A stretch of 51,997 nucleotides of DNA from a virus, in IMG/VR virus record IMGVR_UViG_3300042887_002920, positions 1 through 51,997 of that record. One strand, given 5' to 3'. The notes beneath the pieces were generated by a model that was not told the origin of the DNA, made no database searches, and saw nothing but the letters and a program-made list of their open reading frames with translations. Below are positions 1 to 6,437 of the stretch, in pieces. The translations under genes were made by a program, and so were the position numbers. Each line of letters starts with the position of its first letter. Within the stretch, counting starts at the first letter, position 1.

Positions 1-696
1 AGCATATCCTTTGGTAAATCCTTTATCGTATTCTTTTGATAGTTCTGTTTGTTCAACTGATTCGGTATTCAAGTTTATTTTACTGATACCGTCATGTTTA
101 CATTGTTCATATCCATCATTGTAACCAACATCATATCCTTCTGCCTTTCCTTTGTCATACCATATCTTTCTTGTAAATTCATTATCGGTATGTAATTGTT
201 TTATATCATCTACTGTATAACCGTTGGCTTTCTTACCGGCTTCATATCCTTCATATTTACCAATCTCATATCCTTTATTAAATTGGTCTACTTTCTCAAG
301 CGTTGCTTCTTTCTTACCATCAGTGTAACCATCACCATATCCTGCTTCCTTACCTTCAGCATACCATGTCTGTTTAGTTCGTTCCAATTCTTCTTTCACA
401 CGATCGTCTTGTAGTGTCTTTTCAATTCCACGGTCTATGCCAGCGTCATATCCGGCTTCATATCCTTTCGTATATCCTTCGTCAAACCATGCATCATGCA
501 TATTAGACATTTCATTATCGGAATAGGTATTGTCACTACCCAATTCCATGCCTTGTTGTTTACCCATTTCAAAGTATGTAGTTTGTGCAGTAGCAAGTGC
601 AAATTGAGAATGGTATGTATTACCGTTTACCGTTATTGTTAGCGGTAAGTCTTTGTCTTTGTATTGTTCAAGTGTTAGATAGATTCCGTTAGGCAT
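1..696 (-). CDS. GX3-repeat hypothetical protein (3' end outside window)
   Basis: The reading frame is open from the ATG at 696 to the window edge (232 codons), so the C-terminus is missing. The first ~60 residues look like an ordinary globular segment. From about residue 70 on, the protein is built from degenerate repeats of the form GYxxGY / GYEAGY / GYGDGY / GKKEA, with Gly or Ala every fourth residue and many Lys, Glu and Asp. Such GX3 repeats are known from Yae1-type and some coiled or helical-hairpin proteins, where the small residues allow close helix packing. I infer an elongated helical protein and cannot assign a function. The start is supported by an AAGGAATAACAACC leader just upstream. 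It is the last visible gene of the leftward early block. Confidence 0.75.
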   Translation of the reverse strand, partial: MPNGIYLTLEQYKDKDLPLTITVNGNTYHSQFALATAQTTYFEMGKQQGMELGSDNTYSDNEMSNMHDAWFDEGYTKGYEAGYDAGIDRGIEKTLQDDRVKEELERTKQTWYAEGKEAGYGDGYTDGKKEATLEKVDQFNKGYEIGKYEGYEAGKKANGYTVDDIKQLHTDNEFTRKIWYDKGKAEGYDVGYNDGYEQCKHDGISKINLNTESVEQTELSKEYDKGFTKGYA

Positions 697-730
697 GGTT
701 GTTATTCCTTATACTGTATATGTAATATAG

Positions 731-871
731 TTACCGTCTTATCTTAATTGTATGGAATGGTTGTTTACCACCACTGGGGATTAAATCGCTAAAGTAGCAA
801 GATACTACTTCTGCTTCATAGTTCTTCTTTTCCTTTGTTTCCTCTTTCTGTTCTTTCTTCTTCTTGCTCAT
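731..871 (-). CDS. small Lys-rich hypothetical protein
   Basis: A 46-residue frame starts at the ATG at 871, preceded by the same TTTACCGTAAGGAATAACAACC leader seen before several neighbours. It stops at 731, leaving 34 nt before the next gene's start. Residues 1-17 are almost all Lys and Glu (MSKKKKEQKEE...). The remainder (DLIPSGGKQPFHTIKIRR) is less biased. I do not recognise it. The leader and tight spacing argue that it is translated. It lies directly downstream of the structured intergenic segment at 900-1132. Confidence 0.55.
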   Translation of the reverse strand: MSKKKKEQKEETKEKKNYEAEVVSCYFSDLIPSGGKQPFHTIKIRR

Positions 872-890
872 GGTTGTTATTCCTTACGGT

Positions 891-970
891 AAATAAAAAA
901 GAAATACCGATGTAGGAGCCTTATAGATTGTGGCAGGGGAGCCATCAGCCGTGCCGTCTACACCGGTATT
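891..970 (-). terminator. long hairpin followed by T-run
   Basis: In the minus-strand transcript, positions 970-958 pair with 915-903 over 13 bp. One of these pairs is G-U, so the pairing is preserved in RNA rather than as a perfect DNA palindrome. A 42-nt interior follows the first arm. The second arm is followed immediately by TTTCTTTTTTATTT (about 904-888). This looks like an intrinsic terminator or the 3' end of a structured RNA. The next gene's leader lies directly downstream, so some read-through would be needed for 731..871. Confidence 0.45.
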
Positions 971-1132
971 ATTTCTAAGGAGTTCATTTGCGGACATGGA
1001 GGTAATCGAAACCATCAGTAAACGAAACCGTAAACTTGCCTTCCATCATGTCCGACCAGATAGGTTACTGCCAACCATTGACTCTTAGAGTCCTCTTAGG
1101 TTCACCTATCAATCACGCATGATTAGCGTGAT
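900..1132 (-). ncRNA. candidate structured RNA
   Basis: This 230-nt gap between two small genes has no convincing ORF but several complementary segments read from the minus strand. First, 1132-1126 pairs with 1118-1112 (ATCACGC/GCGTGAT) and overlaps the stop of the upstream gene. Second, there is a nested three-part stem: 1110-1104 with 1065-1059 (GATAGGT/ACCTATC), inside it 1102-1099 with 1076-1073, and inside that 1092-1088 with 1084-1080. Third, 1053-1048 pairs with 997-992, extended by a further GGA/TCC. Fourth, the 13-bp stem 970-958/915-903 ends in a T-run. This suggests an independently folding RNA made from the promoter at 1486. No known RNA family was recognised. Confidence 0.4.
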
Positions 1133-1389
1133 GTTGTACTTGTTCTAATTTTACCGGATGGGGTAACGATAGAAGCAAGTGCATTGCGAAGATAGCCAAC
1201 ATTCATGGATGCGATAGAAACTCTCTTTCCATCAGATGATGTCCATGTTGTTTTGCGTCCATTAGGTTTACCGTTGTTTACATAGTTCAAAAGAACATTA
1301 CGCAAATGGTTTTCGTTCATAGTTGCAATAGCAACCTTCTGGCCATTTGAACGAGCGTAAACTGGGGTTGATGATGTGGACTTAGCCAT
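1123..1389 (-). CDS. small protein with internal duplication
   Basis: The protein has 88 residues. Its start at 1389 is supported by CAGGAG 8 nt upstream. The protein contains two copies of one unit: NGQKVAIATMNENHLRNVL near residues 15-33 and DGKRVSIASMNVGYLRNAL near residues 53-71, joined by a Gly/Asn/Lys-rich linker. The shared pattern is G-[QK]-[KR]-V-x-I-A-x-M-N-x(2)-[HY]-L-R-N-x-L. The family is unknown to me. The duplicated basic fold could bind nucleic acid or form a pseudo-dimer, but that is a guess. It is the first gene after the promoter at 1486-1518, with a leader of about 90 nt. Confidence 0.75.
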   Translation of the reverse strand: MAKSTSSTPVYARSNGQKVAIATMNENHLRNVLLNYVNNGKPNGRKTTWTSSDGKRVSIASMNVGYLRNALASIVTPSGKIRTSTTSR

Positions 1390-1485
1390 AGTAGCACTCC
1401 TGTAATAGGGTATTGTAAATGTGGTAAGTAAGATGTTGTTAATTGTTTTTTACTTACCGTGTTTTTATTGTCAAACTTTGATATA

Positions 1486-1518
1486 CAAATATAAGTAATT
1501 TTTCTGTCAATTCCAAGC
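1486..1518 (-). promoter_or_regulatory. Bacteroidota-type promoter
   Basis: On the minus strand GCTTGG is followed by a 19-bp spacer and TATATTTG (1493-1486). This fits the Bacteroidota primary sigma consensus TTTG-N19-TAnnTTTG with one mismatch in the upstream box. It faces gene 1123..1389. Confidence 0.75.
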
Positions 1519-1542
1519 ACTTTTTAACTTTGTTAGGTGGCA

Positions 1543-1779
1543 TTATATCAGTATGGGTTTCACATCCACCTGCAATGTATTGTCTTGTGACCAGAACATA
1601 TAGTCACAGTCCACCTGCATCATACTACCGATACCACCTCTCTCTTCGAGCAAATGATATGCCCTATCAAGAGCAGCACTTTCCGTATGGTATGCCAACG
1701 GTTCCATGTATTCTTCATGGATATTATCTATGGAGTTTTTGATAGTAAGACGATAGAATGTTTCTTGTTTCTTTTTCAT
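1543..1779 (-). CDS. small hypothetical protein
   Basis: The protein has 78 residues and begins MKKKQETFYRLTIKN. A longer frame opens at 1806, but that ATG would lie inside the -7 box of the promoter at 1804-1811. The start at 1779, preceded by GAGAAACAACCT, is therefore preferred. The sequence is mixed polar (two short beta-like stretches, a YHLLEERGG helix, and the ending QVDVKPILI) with no recognisable motif. It appears to be a monocistronic early gene between two promoters. No function can be assigned. Confidence 0.7.
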   Translation of the reverse strand: MKKKQETFYRLTIKNSIDNIHEEYMEPLAYHTESAALDRAYHLLEERGGIGSMMQVDCDYMFWSQDNTLQVDVKPILI

Positions 1780-1803
1780 AGGTTGTTTCTCATTTTGAAT
1801 ATA

Positions 1804-1836
1804 CAAATATACGGAATAGTTCTGACATATACAAGC
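1804..1836 (-). promoter_or_regulatory. Bacteroidota-type promoter
   Basis: GCTTGT, a 19-bp spacer and TATATTTG (1811-1804) on the minus strand. The 5' leader then runs into GAGAAACAACCT and the ATG at 1779. It drives gene 1543..1779. Confidence 0.75.
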
Positions 1837-1866
1837 ATTATTTTACTTTGTTAGTTGGCATCATCC

Positions 1867-2220
1867 TTACCAATCGCAAGAATAATAGTCTGCGATACAC
1901 GCTATCGATTCGGTTATTGGTTCAATGAATGACCGTAATAACTCAGCCTCATCCTTACCAATCGCAAGAATAGTCGAATCAGGTTCTTCTCTGTATTGTA
2001 ACAGGATTGTATGACTACCTGGTATATGGGGTTGAAAATTTAGATACCACCATTTCCATTTGCGTTGTTGCAGACGCATCACATTGAGATCGGCATCATC
2101 GAGTATTACACTACAAATCTGTTCAATATCCTCACGGATAAATTCAAGAACATCGGTTCCATAATTATACTCAACAAGGCCGTTGTAGGGATTTATACTT
2201 AAACTTGGTTTCGTTTTCAT
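1867..2220 (-). CDS. hypothetical protein, 117 aa
   Basis: The start at 2220 (MKTKPSLSINPYNG) is chosen over an in-frame ATG at 2232 because the GGAGAA that would belong to codon 2 of the longer form is an ideal ribosome site for the shorter one. The sequence is acidic and aromatic-rich with a KWKWWYLNF segment near residue 56, predicted mixed alpha/beta. No family was recognised. It is the last gene of the leftward set starting at 3499. A 23-bp stretch within its 3' part (1950-1972) is repeated exactly over its stop codon (1862-1884), in another reading frame. Confidence 0.75.
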   Translation of the reverse strand: MKTKPSLSINPYNGLVEYNYGTDVLEFIREDIEQICSVILDDADLNVMRLQQRKWKWWYLNFQPHIPGSHTILLQYREEPDSTILAIGKDEAELLRSFIEPITESIACIADYYSCDW

Positions 2221-2259
2221 AACATTCTCCATCGGTAAATAAAATAATACTACTATGGT

Positions 2260-2526
2260 TTATTCACCATCATCATCATCTTCTTCGTCACGATGAATTA
2301 CATAGTCTGGTTCATCTTCATCCTCAGCAATAAGATCCTCATAGTAGCCAGCCAAGTAATAGTCTTCACCTATATTTTCACTATGGTGTTGTTCCATATC
2401 CTCAATCAATCTACTTCGTTTGATAGCAAGTAGTTTCATCTGAGCATCTACCTGCATAACTTGCAGAACAAGGTTCTCATAGTGTGTAATAGCACTTTGC
2501 AATTCGGCTTCTTGGTTCAAGTTCAT
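2260..2526 (-). CDS. small acidic coiled-coil protein
   Basis: The protein has 88 residues. Residues 1-50 form a likely amphipathic helix or coiled coil (heptad-like Leu/Ile/Met spacing from ELQSAITHYENLVLQV to RSRLIEDME). The C-terminal third is strongly acidic and ends EEDDDDGE. The leader is TTACCGTAAGGAAACAACC directly before the ATG. An acidic tail is common in small phage inhibitors that mimic DNA or bind basic host proteins, but nothing specific supports that here. It sits in an operon with 2575..2892 and 1867..2220. Confidence 0.75.
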   Translation of the reverse strand: MNLNQEAELQSAITHYENLVLQVMQVDAQMKLLAIKRSRLIEDMEQHHSENIGEDYYLAGYYEDLIAEDEDEPDYVIHRDEEDDDDGE

Positions 2527-2574
2527 GGTTGTTTCCTTACGGTAATTAAAATAAAAATACTATACTGACAATGA

Positions 2575-2892
2575 TTAGTCATGCATTCCAATAGCGGTTT
2601 CTTCTAAACGAACAAGATAAGTCTGCAACTCATGGATATGGTTCTGCAGTTCAATGATATATGAACCCGGAAACTCTACATCATGTTTCTTGTATAATTG
2701 AATGCGGTGAGCCACACTACTTATCTCACCAGCTATCAGCATAATAGTCTCACAGTTCGCCTGTGTAATACGGTCAGCTATCTTTTCAGCTAACTCTGTT
2801 TGTTTCTTAGCACGGGCTTCACGGTTACGCAATCGCCATTCCTCTGCTGTTGGAGGTGTTAATGTATGTTCGGTTCTTGGTCTGTCTAACAT
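2575..2892 (-). CDS. hypothetical helical protein, 105 aa
   Basis: The protein starts MLDRPRTEHTLTPPTAEEW and is followed by a long basic then mixed helix (RLRNREARAKKQTELAEKIADRI). A second helical part is rich in His and Leu (NHIHELQTYLVRLEETAIG). The leader CTTACCGAGAACATT precedes the ATG, as it does (with one difference) for the next upstream gene. The family is not recognised. By size, strand and promoter it belongs to the early host-takeover type block. Confidence 0.75.
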   Translation of the reverse strand: MLDRPRTEHTLTPPTAEEWRLRNREARAKKQTELAEKIADRITQANCETIMLIAGEISSVAHRIQLYKKHDVEFPGSYIIELQNHIHELQTYLVRLEETAIGMHD

Positions 2893-2921
2893 AATGTTCT
2901 CGGTAAGTAAAATAATAATGA

Positions 2922-3170
2922 TTAAGCTGCAACAGCAAAGTTATCGTCTAACACTTCTTGCCAATTAGCGTCTCGTAGTTTAGAGAGAATGAAAAGTTCC
3001 TCACGCACTTCACTTAACAGTTTCTCAATATCCTTCTGTCTTCTTTGATTCCATCGTATGTTCTTCTGCATATCCTTTATCTCAGCATTAAGGTTACGCC
3101 ATTCAGCAGATAAACTTAAAACAGTTTCTTGTCCTTTGGCGATACGGTCTTGTATATTGAATGTGCTCAT
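2922..3170 (-). CDS. small coiled-coil protein
   Basis: The protein has 82 residues, almost entirely charged helix: AEWRNLNAEIKDMQKNIRWN followed by RRQKDIEKLLSEVREELFIL, which shows heptad-like hydrophobic spacing. It starts MSTFNIQDRIAKGQETV, preceded by GTTACCGAGAACATT. No catalytic motif is present. A coiled-coil oligomer or partner-binding protein is likely. It is the second gene of the unit transcribed from 3536-3568. Confidence 0.75.
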   Translation of the reverse strand: MSTFNIQDRIAKGQETVLSLSAEWRNLNAEIKDMQKNIRWNQRRQKDIEKLLSEVREELFILSKLRDANWQEVLDDNFAVAA

Positions 3171-3223
3171 AATGTTCTCGGTAACTAAAATAATAATACT
3201 GTAATACTATATGCAGGTAATGA

Positions 3224-3499
3224 TTAGAACATAGACCATACATTATCATCACCATCAGCATCATCATCAACAGTAGGCATAACAGTCATAAAGCCCATAT
3301 AATCATTAGCAAATTCATCCACCTTACGGCAATGTTCTACTGAAGCACCCATAAGACTGGTAAAGGAAAGAGCCATGTCCTTAGCATTACGAGGGGTATC
3401 TGCAACGAATGAACCAGTCTCACTGGACAAATATCCGTCACGGTCTCTACCTGTTACTGTTACGGTGTATTCTACGGAGGTTGATTTGGTCTGTCTCAT
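3224..3499 (-). CDS. hypothetical protein, 91 aa
   Basis: The protein has 91 residues and is the first gene behind the promoter at 3536-3568. The leader holds AACAACCAATAGGAAAACGACC before the ATG. The N-terminal 35 residues look like beta strands (VEYTVTVTGRDRDGYLSSETGSFVA), then comes a helix (TPRNAKDMALSFTSLM), and the C-terminus is acidic (VDDDADGDDNVWSMF). The shape resembles small phage proteins with a ferredoxin-like or HicB-like fold, but I see no diagnostic residues. Function unknown. Confidence 0.75.
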   Translation of the reverse strand: MRQTKSTSVEYTVTVTGRDRDGYLSSETGSFVADTPRNAKDMALSFTSLMGASVEHCRKVDEFANDYMGFMTVMPTVDDDADGDDNVWSMF

Positions 3500-3535
3500 G
3501 GTCGTTTTCCTATTGGTTGTTATTAACTTACTCTA

Positions 3536-3568
3536 CAAATATAAGGACTATTTTCGTAAGATCAAAGC
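3536..3568 (-). promoter_or_regulatory. Bacteroidota-type promoter
   Basis: GCTTTG, a 19-bp spacer and TATATTTG (3543-3536) on the minus strand: a perfect TTTG-N19-TAnnTTTG match. The sequence around the upstream box is shared almost base for base with copies at 12313, 13540, 13851 and 14039. Confidence 0.85.
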
Positions 3569-3569
3569 A

Positions 3570-3731
3570 TTATTTTACTTTTTTTACTAATACTTTTACG
3601 GTATATGTACTGTCTTTGACCATATTTTTAGGGGTTGGCACGGTAACACCGTAACATAACACCATGAGAAATAAGGTAGTTACGCCGGTTTTGAGGTGTT
3701 TCATATACTGAATCCGTTGGTTGTTCATCAT
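3570..3731 (-). CDS. small membrane or secreted peptide
   Basis: A 53-residue frame begins ATGATGAACAACCAACGG at 3731, only a few bases after the -7 box of the promoter at 3741. An internal ATG at 3704 would give 44 residues (MKHLKTGVTTLFLMVLCYG...). The segment LKTGVTTLFLMVLCYGVTV is hydrophobic and preceded by Lys, which is compatible with a signal peptide or a single membrane anchor. The C-terminus is Lys- and Val-rich. The stop abuts the next promoter. Nothing identifies a function. The start is uncertain because the leader of the longer form would be nearly absent. Confidence 0.4.
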   Translation of the reverse strand: MMNNQRIQYMKHLKTGVTTLFLMVLCYGVTVPTPKNMVKDSTYTVKVLVKKVK

Positions 3732-3740
3732 CTTACAATA

Positions 3741-3773
3741 CAAATATAAGGTATTTTAGGGACATATCCAAGC
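3741..3773 (-). promoter_or_regulatory. Bacteroidota-type promoter
   Basis: GCTTGG, a 19-bp spacer and TATATTTG (3748-3741) on the minus strand, followed by the ATGATGAACAACCAACGG segment also found after the promoter at 13944. Confidence 0.75.
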
Positions 3774-3774
3774 A

Positions 3775-4054
3775 CTATTTTGCATAGGGTGTAATTTGGA
3801 ATTAGTCTAAATAAGGATATAGGGGTAAAAACGGTCAAAAATAGGGGTATCTAGGGGTGGGTGTAAACCTATGGCGCATAGGGTTTTACACTACCCTCTC
3901 GGTAGGGGGGTGGGGTAATTAAACGTAAATCCTTATGGGGTAGGGGGTTAGGGGTGCCGGCCATACCCGTCTCCTGCTCGAGGTCAATTTTTTTGCTATA
4001 GGAAACTTGATCTAAGGACTATCCGGTGGATAGAATAATTCTACCAACCCGTTC
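3775..4054. other. G-tract-rich, hairpin-rich intergenic gap
   Basis: No ORF of normal size occurs in these 280 bp. The plus strand carries many runs of four to six G (for example GGGGTAGGGGGTTAGGGG near 3940-3956). It also has a strong hairpin at 3861-3891 (GTGTAAA-CCTATG / CATAGG-TTTACAC), a small one at about 3890-3906, and CTATCC-ggt-GGATAG at 4019-4033. Base composition differs sharply from the flanks. It could hold a replication or regulatory element, or the tiny ORF listed at 3869-3964. Confidence 0.4.
3869..3964 (-). CDS. possible Pro-rich micropeptide
   Basis: A 31-codon frame begins at an ATG at 3964 with CAGGAG six bases upstream, one of the strongest Shine-Dalgarno matches on this strand. 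It reads MAGTPNPLPHKDLRLITPPP and ends YREGSVKPYAP. The G-runs of the plus strand are Pro and Thr codons in this frame. There is no recognised family and it may be chance. The ribosome site is the only support. Confidence 0.22.
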   Translation of the reverse strand: MAGTPNPLPHKDLRLITPPPYREGSVKPYAP

Positions 4055-4228
4055 TCACCAATTCACAATATCGCCACTCACCCAATCATTGCAGTCATTA
4101 CAGTCACCACATTCACATTTTTCGTTCTTCACCACATCCTCAGGACCAACAACCTGTCCAGCCGGTGTAAATATAAGGTCATAGTGTTCATTGGTATCAT
4201 ACATTATTGTGTCGGTGTTCGTTCTCAT
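4055..4228 (-). CDS. Cys-cluster mini-protein
   Basis: The protein has 57 residues. The start at 4228 (MRTNTDTIMYD) is preferred over an ATG at 4240 because GGAG of the longer form sits at ribosome-site distance, the same arrangement as in 1867..2220. Near the C-terminus is CECGDCNDC, four cysteines in nine residues, which could bind zinc or another metal. The protein ends DWVSGDIVNW. The first 30 residues are polar. No family was recognised. It is divergent from the plus-strand gene at 4308. Confidence 0.65.
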   Translation of the reverse strand: MRTNTDTIMYDTNEHYDLIFTPAGQVVGPEDVVKNEKCECGDCNDCNDWVSGDIVNW

Positions 4229-4276
4229 AACTTGCTCCATAACATGATAAAAAGAGGATATAACATAACTATGGAT

Positions 4277-4284
4277 ATATTTAT
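4277..4284 (+). promoter_or_regulatory. candidate phage late-promoter box
   Basis: TATATTTAT lies 24 nt before the ATG at 4308. The same box recurs upstream of other genes here with no TTTG element 19 bp earlier. Confidence 0.3.
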
Positions 4285-4307
4285 GAATATGTTAATAGGA
4301 GTATAAT

Positions 4308-4856
4308 ATGTTGCCAGGTGATTTGAGTACATTCATAAATCTAATTAAAAGGGATTGGTCGTTTCCCGCACTTGTCCTATCCATATTCGGTCTTGCCCTC
4401 ACCCAATGGGTTAATCTGTCCTATCCACTCGTTTTGGGGTTAGGTCTGACCCTATTCTCAGCATGGGATGTAATCGGTTATGAATCGGTTGCACGGTCTG
4501 ATAAGAGGGAAAACATGGTAAGGTATCGTATCGGTCAAACAAGTGTTCAATTACTCACTATTATCCTTTTAGGTGTTATCACTCATTGGAACACATGGGT
4601 GGTGCTAGGATTTATTTACCTATGGTGGATGGGTGTGTGTGATGTTCTATTCTATATTCTTCTTGGTCGTCTGCGGGCGATGGTTGAATACGGTGATATG
4701 TTTTGGTTATGGTGGACACCCGTAGGTATGATGAATCGTTGGATGGGTCGTCCTACAAGGGGCATAGTCATATTTCATAATTCACTCTATGCGGTGATAA
4801 TATGGTATGCTATGTGGTTCCTATTTCCTATTATTCGTTTGAAAGAATTATTTTAA
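4308..4856 (+). CDS. polytopic membrane protein
   Basis: The protein has 182 residues. The start is supported by AGGAG seven bases upstream. Hydrophobic segments lie at about residues 18-36, 38-53, 76-94, 96-117 and 155-174, giving four or five membrane spans rich in Trp. A charged loop (ESVARSDKRENMVRYRIG) separates spans 2 and 3. The base composition is richer in G and C than the genes to its right. There is no transporter or holin signature that I can name. It heads a rightward unit with the two ADP-ribosyltransferase-like genes. Confidence 0.75.
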   Translation: MLPGDLSTFINLIKRDWSFPALVLSIFGLALTQWVNLSYPLVLGLGLTLFSAWDVIGYESVARSDKRENMVRYRIGQTSVQLLTIILLGVITHWNTWVVLGFIYLWWMGVCDVLFYILLGRLRAMVEYGDMFWLWWTPVGMMNRWMGRPTRGIVIFHNSLYAVIIWYAMWFLFPIIRLKELF

Positions 4857-4868
4857 TTGGAGTGTGGG

Positions 4869-4940
4869 ATGGATATACAATCGACATCGACATTGGAGAC
4901 AATGATACTAGGTACTGTGGGGGTGGGCGGCCATGATTAA
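4869..4940 (+). CDS. possible 23-residue leader peptide
   Basis: ATG at 4869 has GGAG seven bases upstream. The frame reads MDIQSTSTLETMILGTVGVG and ends GHD, and its stop at 4938-4940 overlaps the start of gene 4933. The downstream gene has no ribosome site of its own (GGGGGTGGGCGGCC precedes its ATG). Translation of this short frame may therefore deliver ribosomes to it. It could also be a tiny membrane peptide. Evidence is limited to this arrangement. Confidence 0.35.
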   Translation: MDIQSTSTLETMILGTVGVGGHD

Positions 4941-5847
4941 ACTGAAACCTTTGGTTGAGCAGACACTTCTTCGGGAATATGTAGACACCGACATAGTAAA
5001 ACTATGGAAGTATCTTGATGGGACATTGGACACCACCTTTGGTAAGTTCGGTAGGTTTGGTGAGGTTGCCCGCAAGATAGGTTATCGGAACATGATGGAG
5101 TATTTCATAGAAAATTCAGATGATACATGGTGGGGTAGTTATGATTTCTCCGATGATGGAACTCTGGGCACTACTTTAATCAGGTATTCAACATTCAAAG
5201 AATTAGAAACAAAAAAGAAACGTGTCTATAAGTTGGTGCTCAAGTGGTATGAAGATGTGTTTAATAACAAACCTGGTTATATTCAGGAACTATATTCATT
5301 ATACGGTGGTGGAGCAGAGTATATGCCGTCTTGGATATTCTTGAAGAACCCAGAATTGGTTAAGAATCAGTGGTTAGTTCATGGAACAAGAATGATAGAT
5401 GGTGCAAGAATGGCAAGTCAAGGATTCATTAGGGGTGTAAAGGATTTTAAGAAATTAGGATTGACTACATTTTGGACAGGTGAACAAGCTGAAAAGAAAG
5501 CAGGTGGATATAACTTTGCATTTACACCTACTGATTTTGATATGTATGGTATGGATGAAAGTGATCCAATTTATGGTGATGGAACACTATTAGTATTCCG
5601 TGCATCTGGTATACGATGTTTCCATGTATCAGACGACCAATATCAAACCATATTCAATGGTAAGACTGCAACAGATATTGTTCTGATATATGAGACAATG
5701 GGAACTTATACGATATATTCCAAAGATAAAAAGAAATTATTTCAGACATCCACCGAAGGTCAAAGTGGGGCAATAGAAGCGGTAAATTGGGTAATCAATA
5801 ATTATGATCAATATAGACAATCAATAGGATGGGATAAACCAAGATGA
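4933..5847 (+). CDS. PARP-like ADP-ribosyltransferase, putative packaged effector
   Basis: The protein has 304 residues. Residues 149-164 read VHGTRMIDGARMASQG, followed by GLTTFWTGEQAEKKAGGY. This matches the layout of the NAD-binding core of PARP-type transferases (HG[ST]R, then S/G-G-[LF], then a Y/F-x-A segment). The expected catalytic Glu near the end of the fold is not firmly placed. The N-terminus MIKLKPLVEQTLLRE resembles the neighbour's MIKLKDILTE and the short peptides that target T4 internal proteins to the prohead and are cleaved after [LI]-x-E. I infer an enzyme packaged in the head and injected, as T4 Alt is. It overlaps the next gene by ATGA. Confidence 0.6.
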   Translation: MIKLKPLVEQTLLREYVDTDIVKLWKYLDGTLDTTFGKFGRFGEVARKIGYRNMMEYFIENSDDTWWGSYDFSDDGTLGTTLIRYSTFKELETKKKRVYKLVLKWYEDVFNNKPGYIQELYSLYGGGAEYMPSWIFLKNPELVKNQWLVHGTRMIDGARMASQGFIRGVKDFKKLGLTTFWTGEQAEKKAGGYNFAFTPTDFDMYGMDESDPIYGDGTLLVFRASGIRCFHVSDDQYQTIFNGKTATDIVLIYETMGTYTIYSKDKKKLFQTSTEGQSGAIEAVNWVINNYDQYRQSIGWDKPR

Positions 5848-6419
5848 TAAAATTAAAAGACATACTAACCGAAAGAATATCTGATATAGTATACCACTTC
5901 ACAGCACCAGATGCTGCAACTCTTATCATTAGACAGAACAGATTTAAGTTGGCACCAATACCAGTTGGACAGAGGGTTGATCCTGGTAAGAAATATGAAG
6001 ATGGTTACTATATGTCCGTTGCAAGAACAAAGATTGAGGGATATACAAAACTTGTGGGTGATTCCAAATGTAAAAATGTTCGGATGGAATTGGATGGTGC
6101 CAAAATGGGCAATACATTAAAAGGTGGTGCTTACAATTACTTTCACGGTCAGCACGGTAGGGATGATTATGAGGAATATGAAGACCGGGTATACTCACGA
6201 AAGCAATACATAGATAATGCACTTGGGTATATCAAAAGAATTGATGTTTATTGGGATAACAGATGTGAAATTGGATTTAATTTTGTTAAAACCGCATTAG
6301 AAAATAACATACCAACATTCTTATTCGCCAAAAGAGAAAAATGGGCACAACAATCTGGTGGTATAGAAGTTAAGGACATGGATGGTTACAGTCTGTTTAT
6401 GCAGAAAGTAATGAAGTAA
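5844..6419 (+). CDS. ADP-ribosyltransferase-like protein, putative packaged effector
   Basis: The protein has 191 residues. Motifs in order are VYHFTAPDAATLII (His18), YYMSVARTK (about 56-63), MELDG (81-85) and EYEDRVYS (111-118). This order, His, then S-x-[AT]-R, then a strand ending in LDG, then E-x-E-x-R, recurs in an uncharacterised family of phage proteins thought to have an ADP-ribosyltransferase fold. The enzymatic role is inference from pattern, not tested. The N-terminal MIKLKDILTE is a plausible head-targeting peptide shared with the upstream gene, with which it is translationally coupled. Confidence 0.55.
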   Translation: MIKLKDILTERISDIVYHFTAPDAATLIIRQNRFKLAPIPVGQRVDPGKKYEDGYYMSVARTKIEGYTKLVGDSKCKNVRMELDGAKMGNTLKGGAYNYFHGQHGRDDYEEYEDRVYSRKQYIDNALGYIKRIDVYWDNRCEIGFNFVKTALENNIPTFLFAKREKWAQQSGGIEVKDMDGYSLFMQKVMK

Positions 6420-6437
6420 ATACAATAGGTTATACCA

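Noticed and set aside
1112-1132. Terminator for gene 1123..1389
   Set aside because: The hairpin overlaps the stop codon and is not followed by a T-run; treated as part of the candidate structured RNA.
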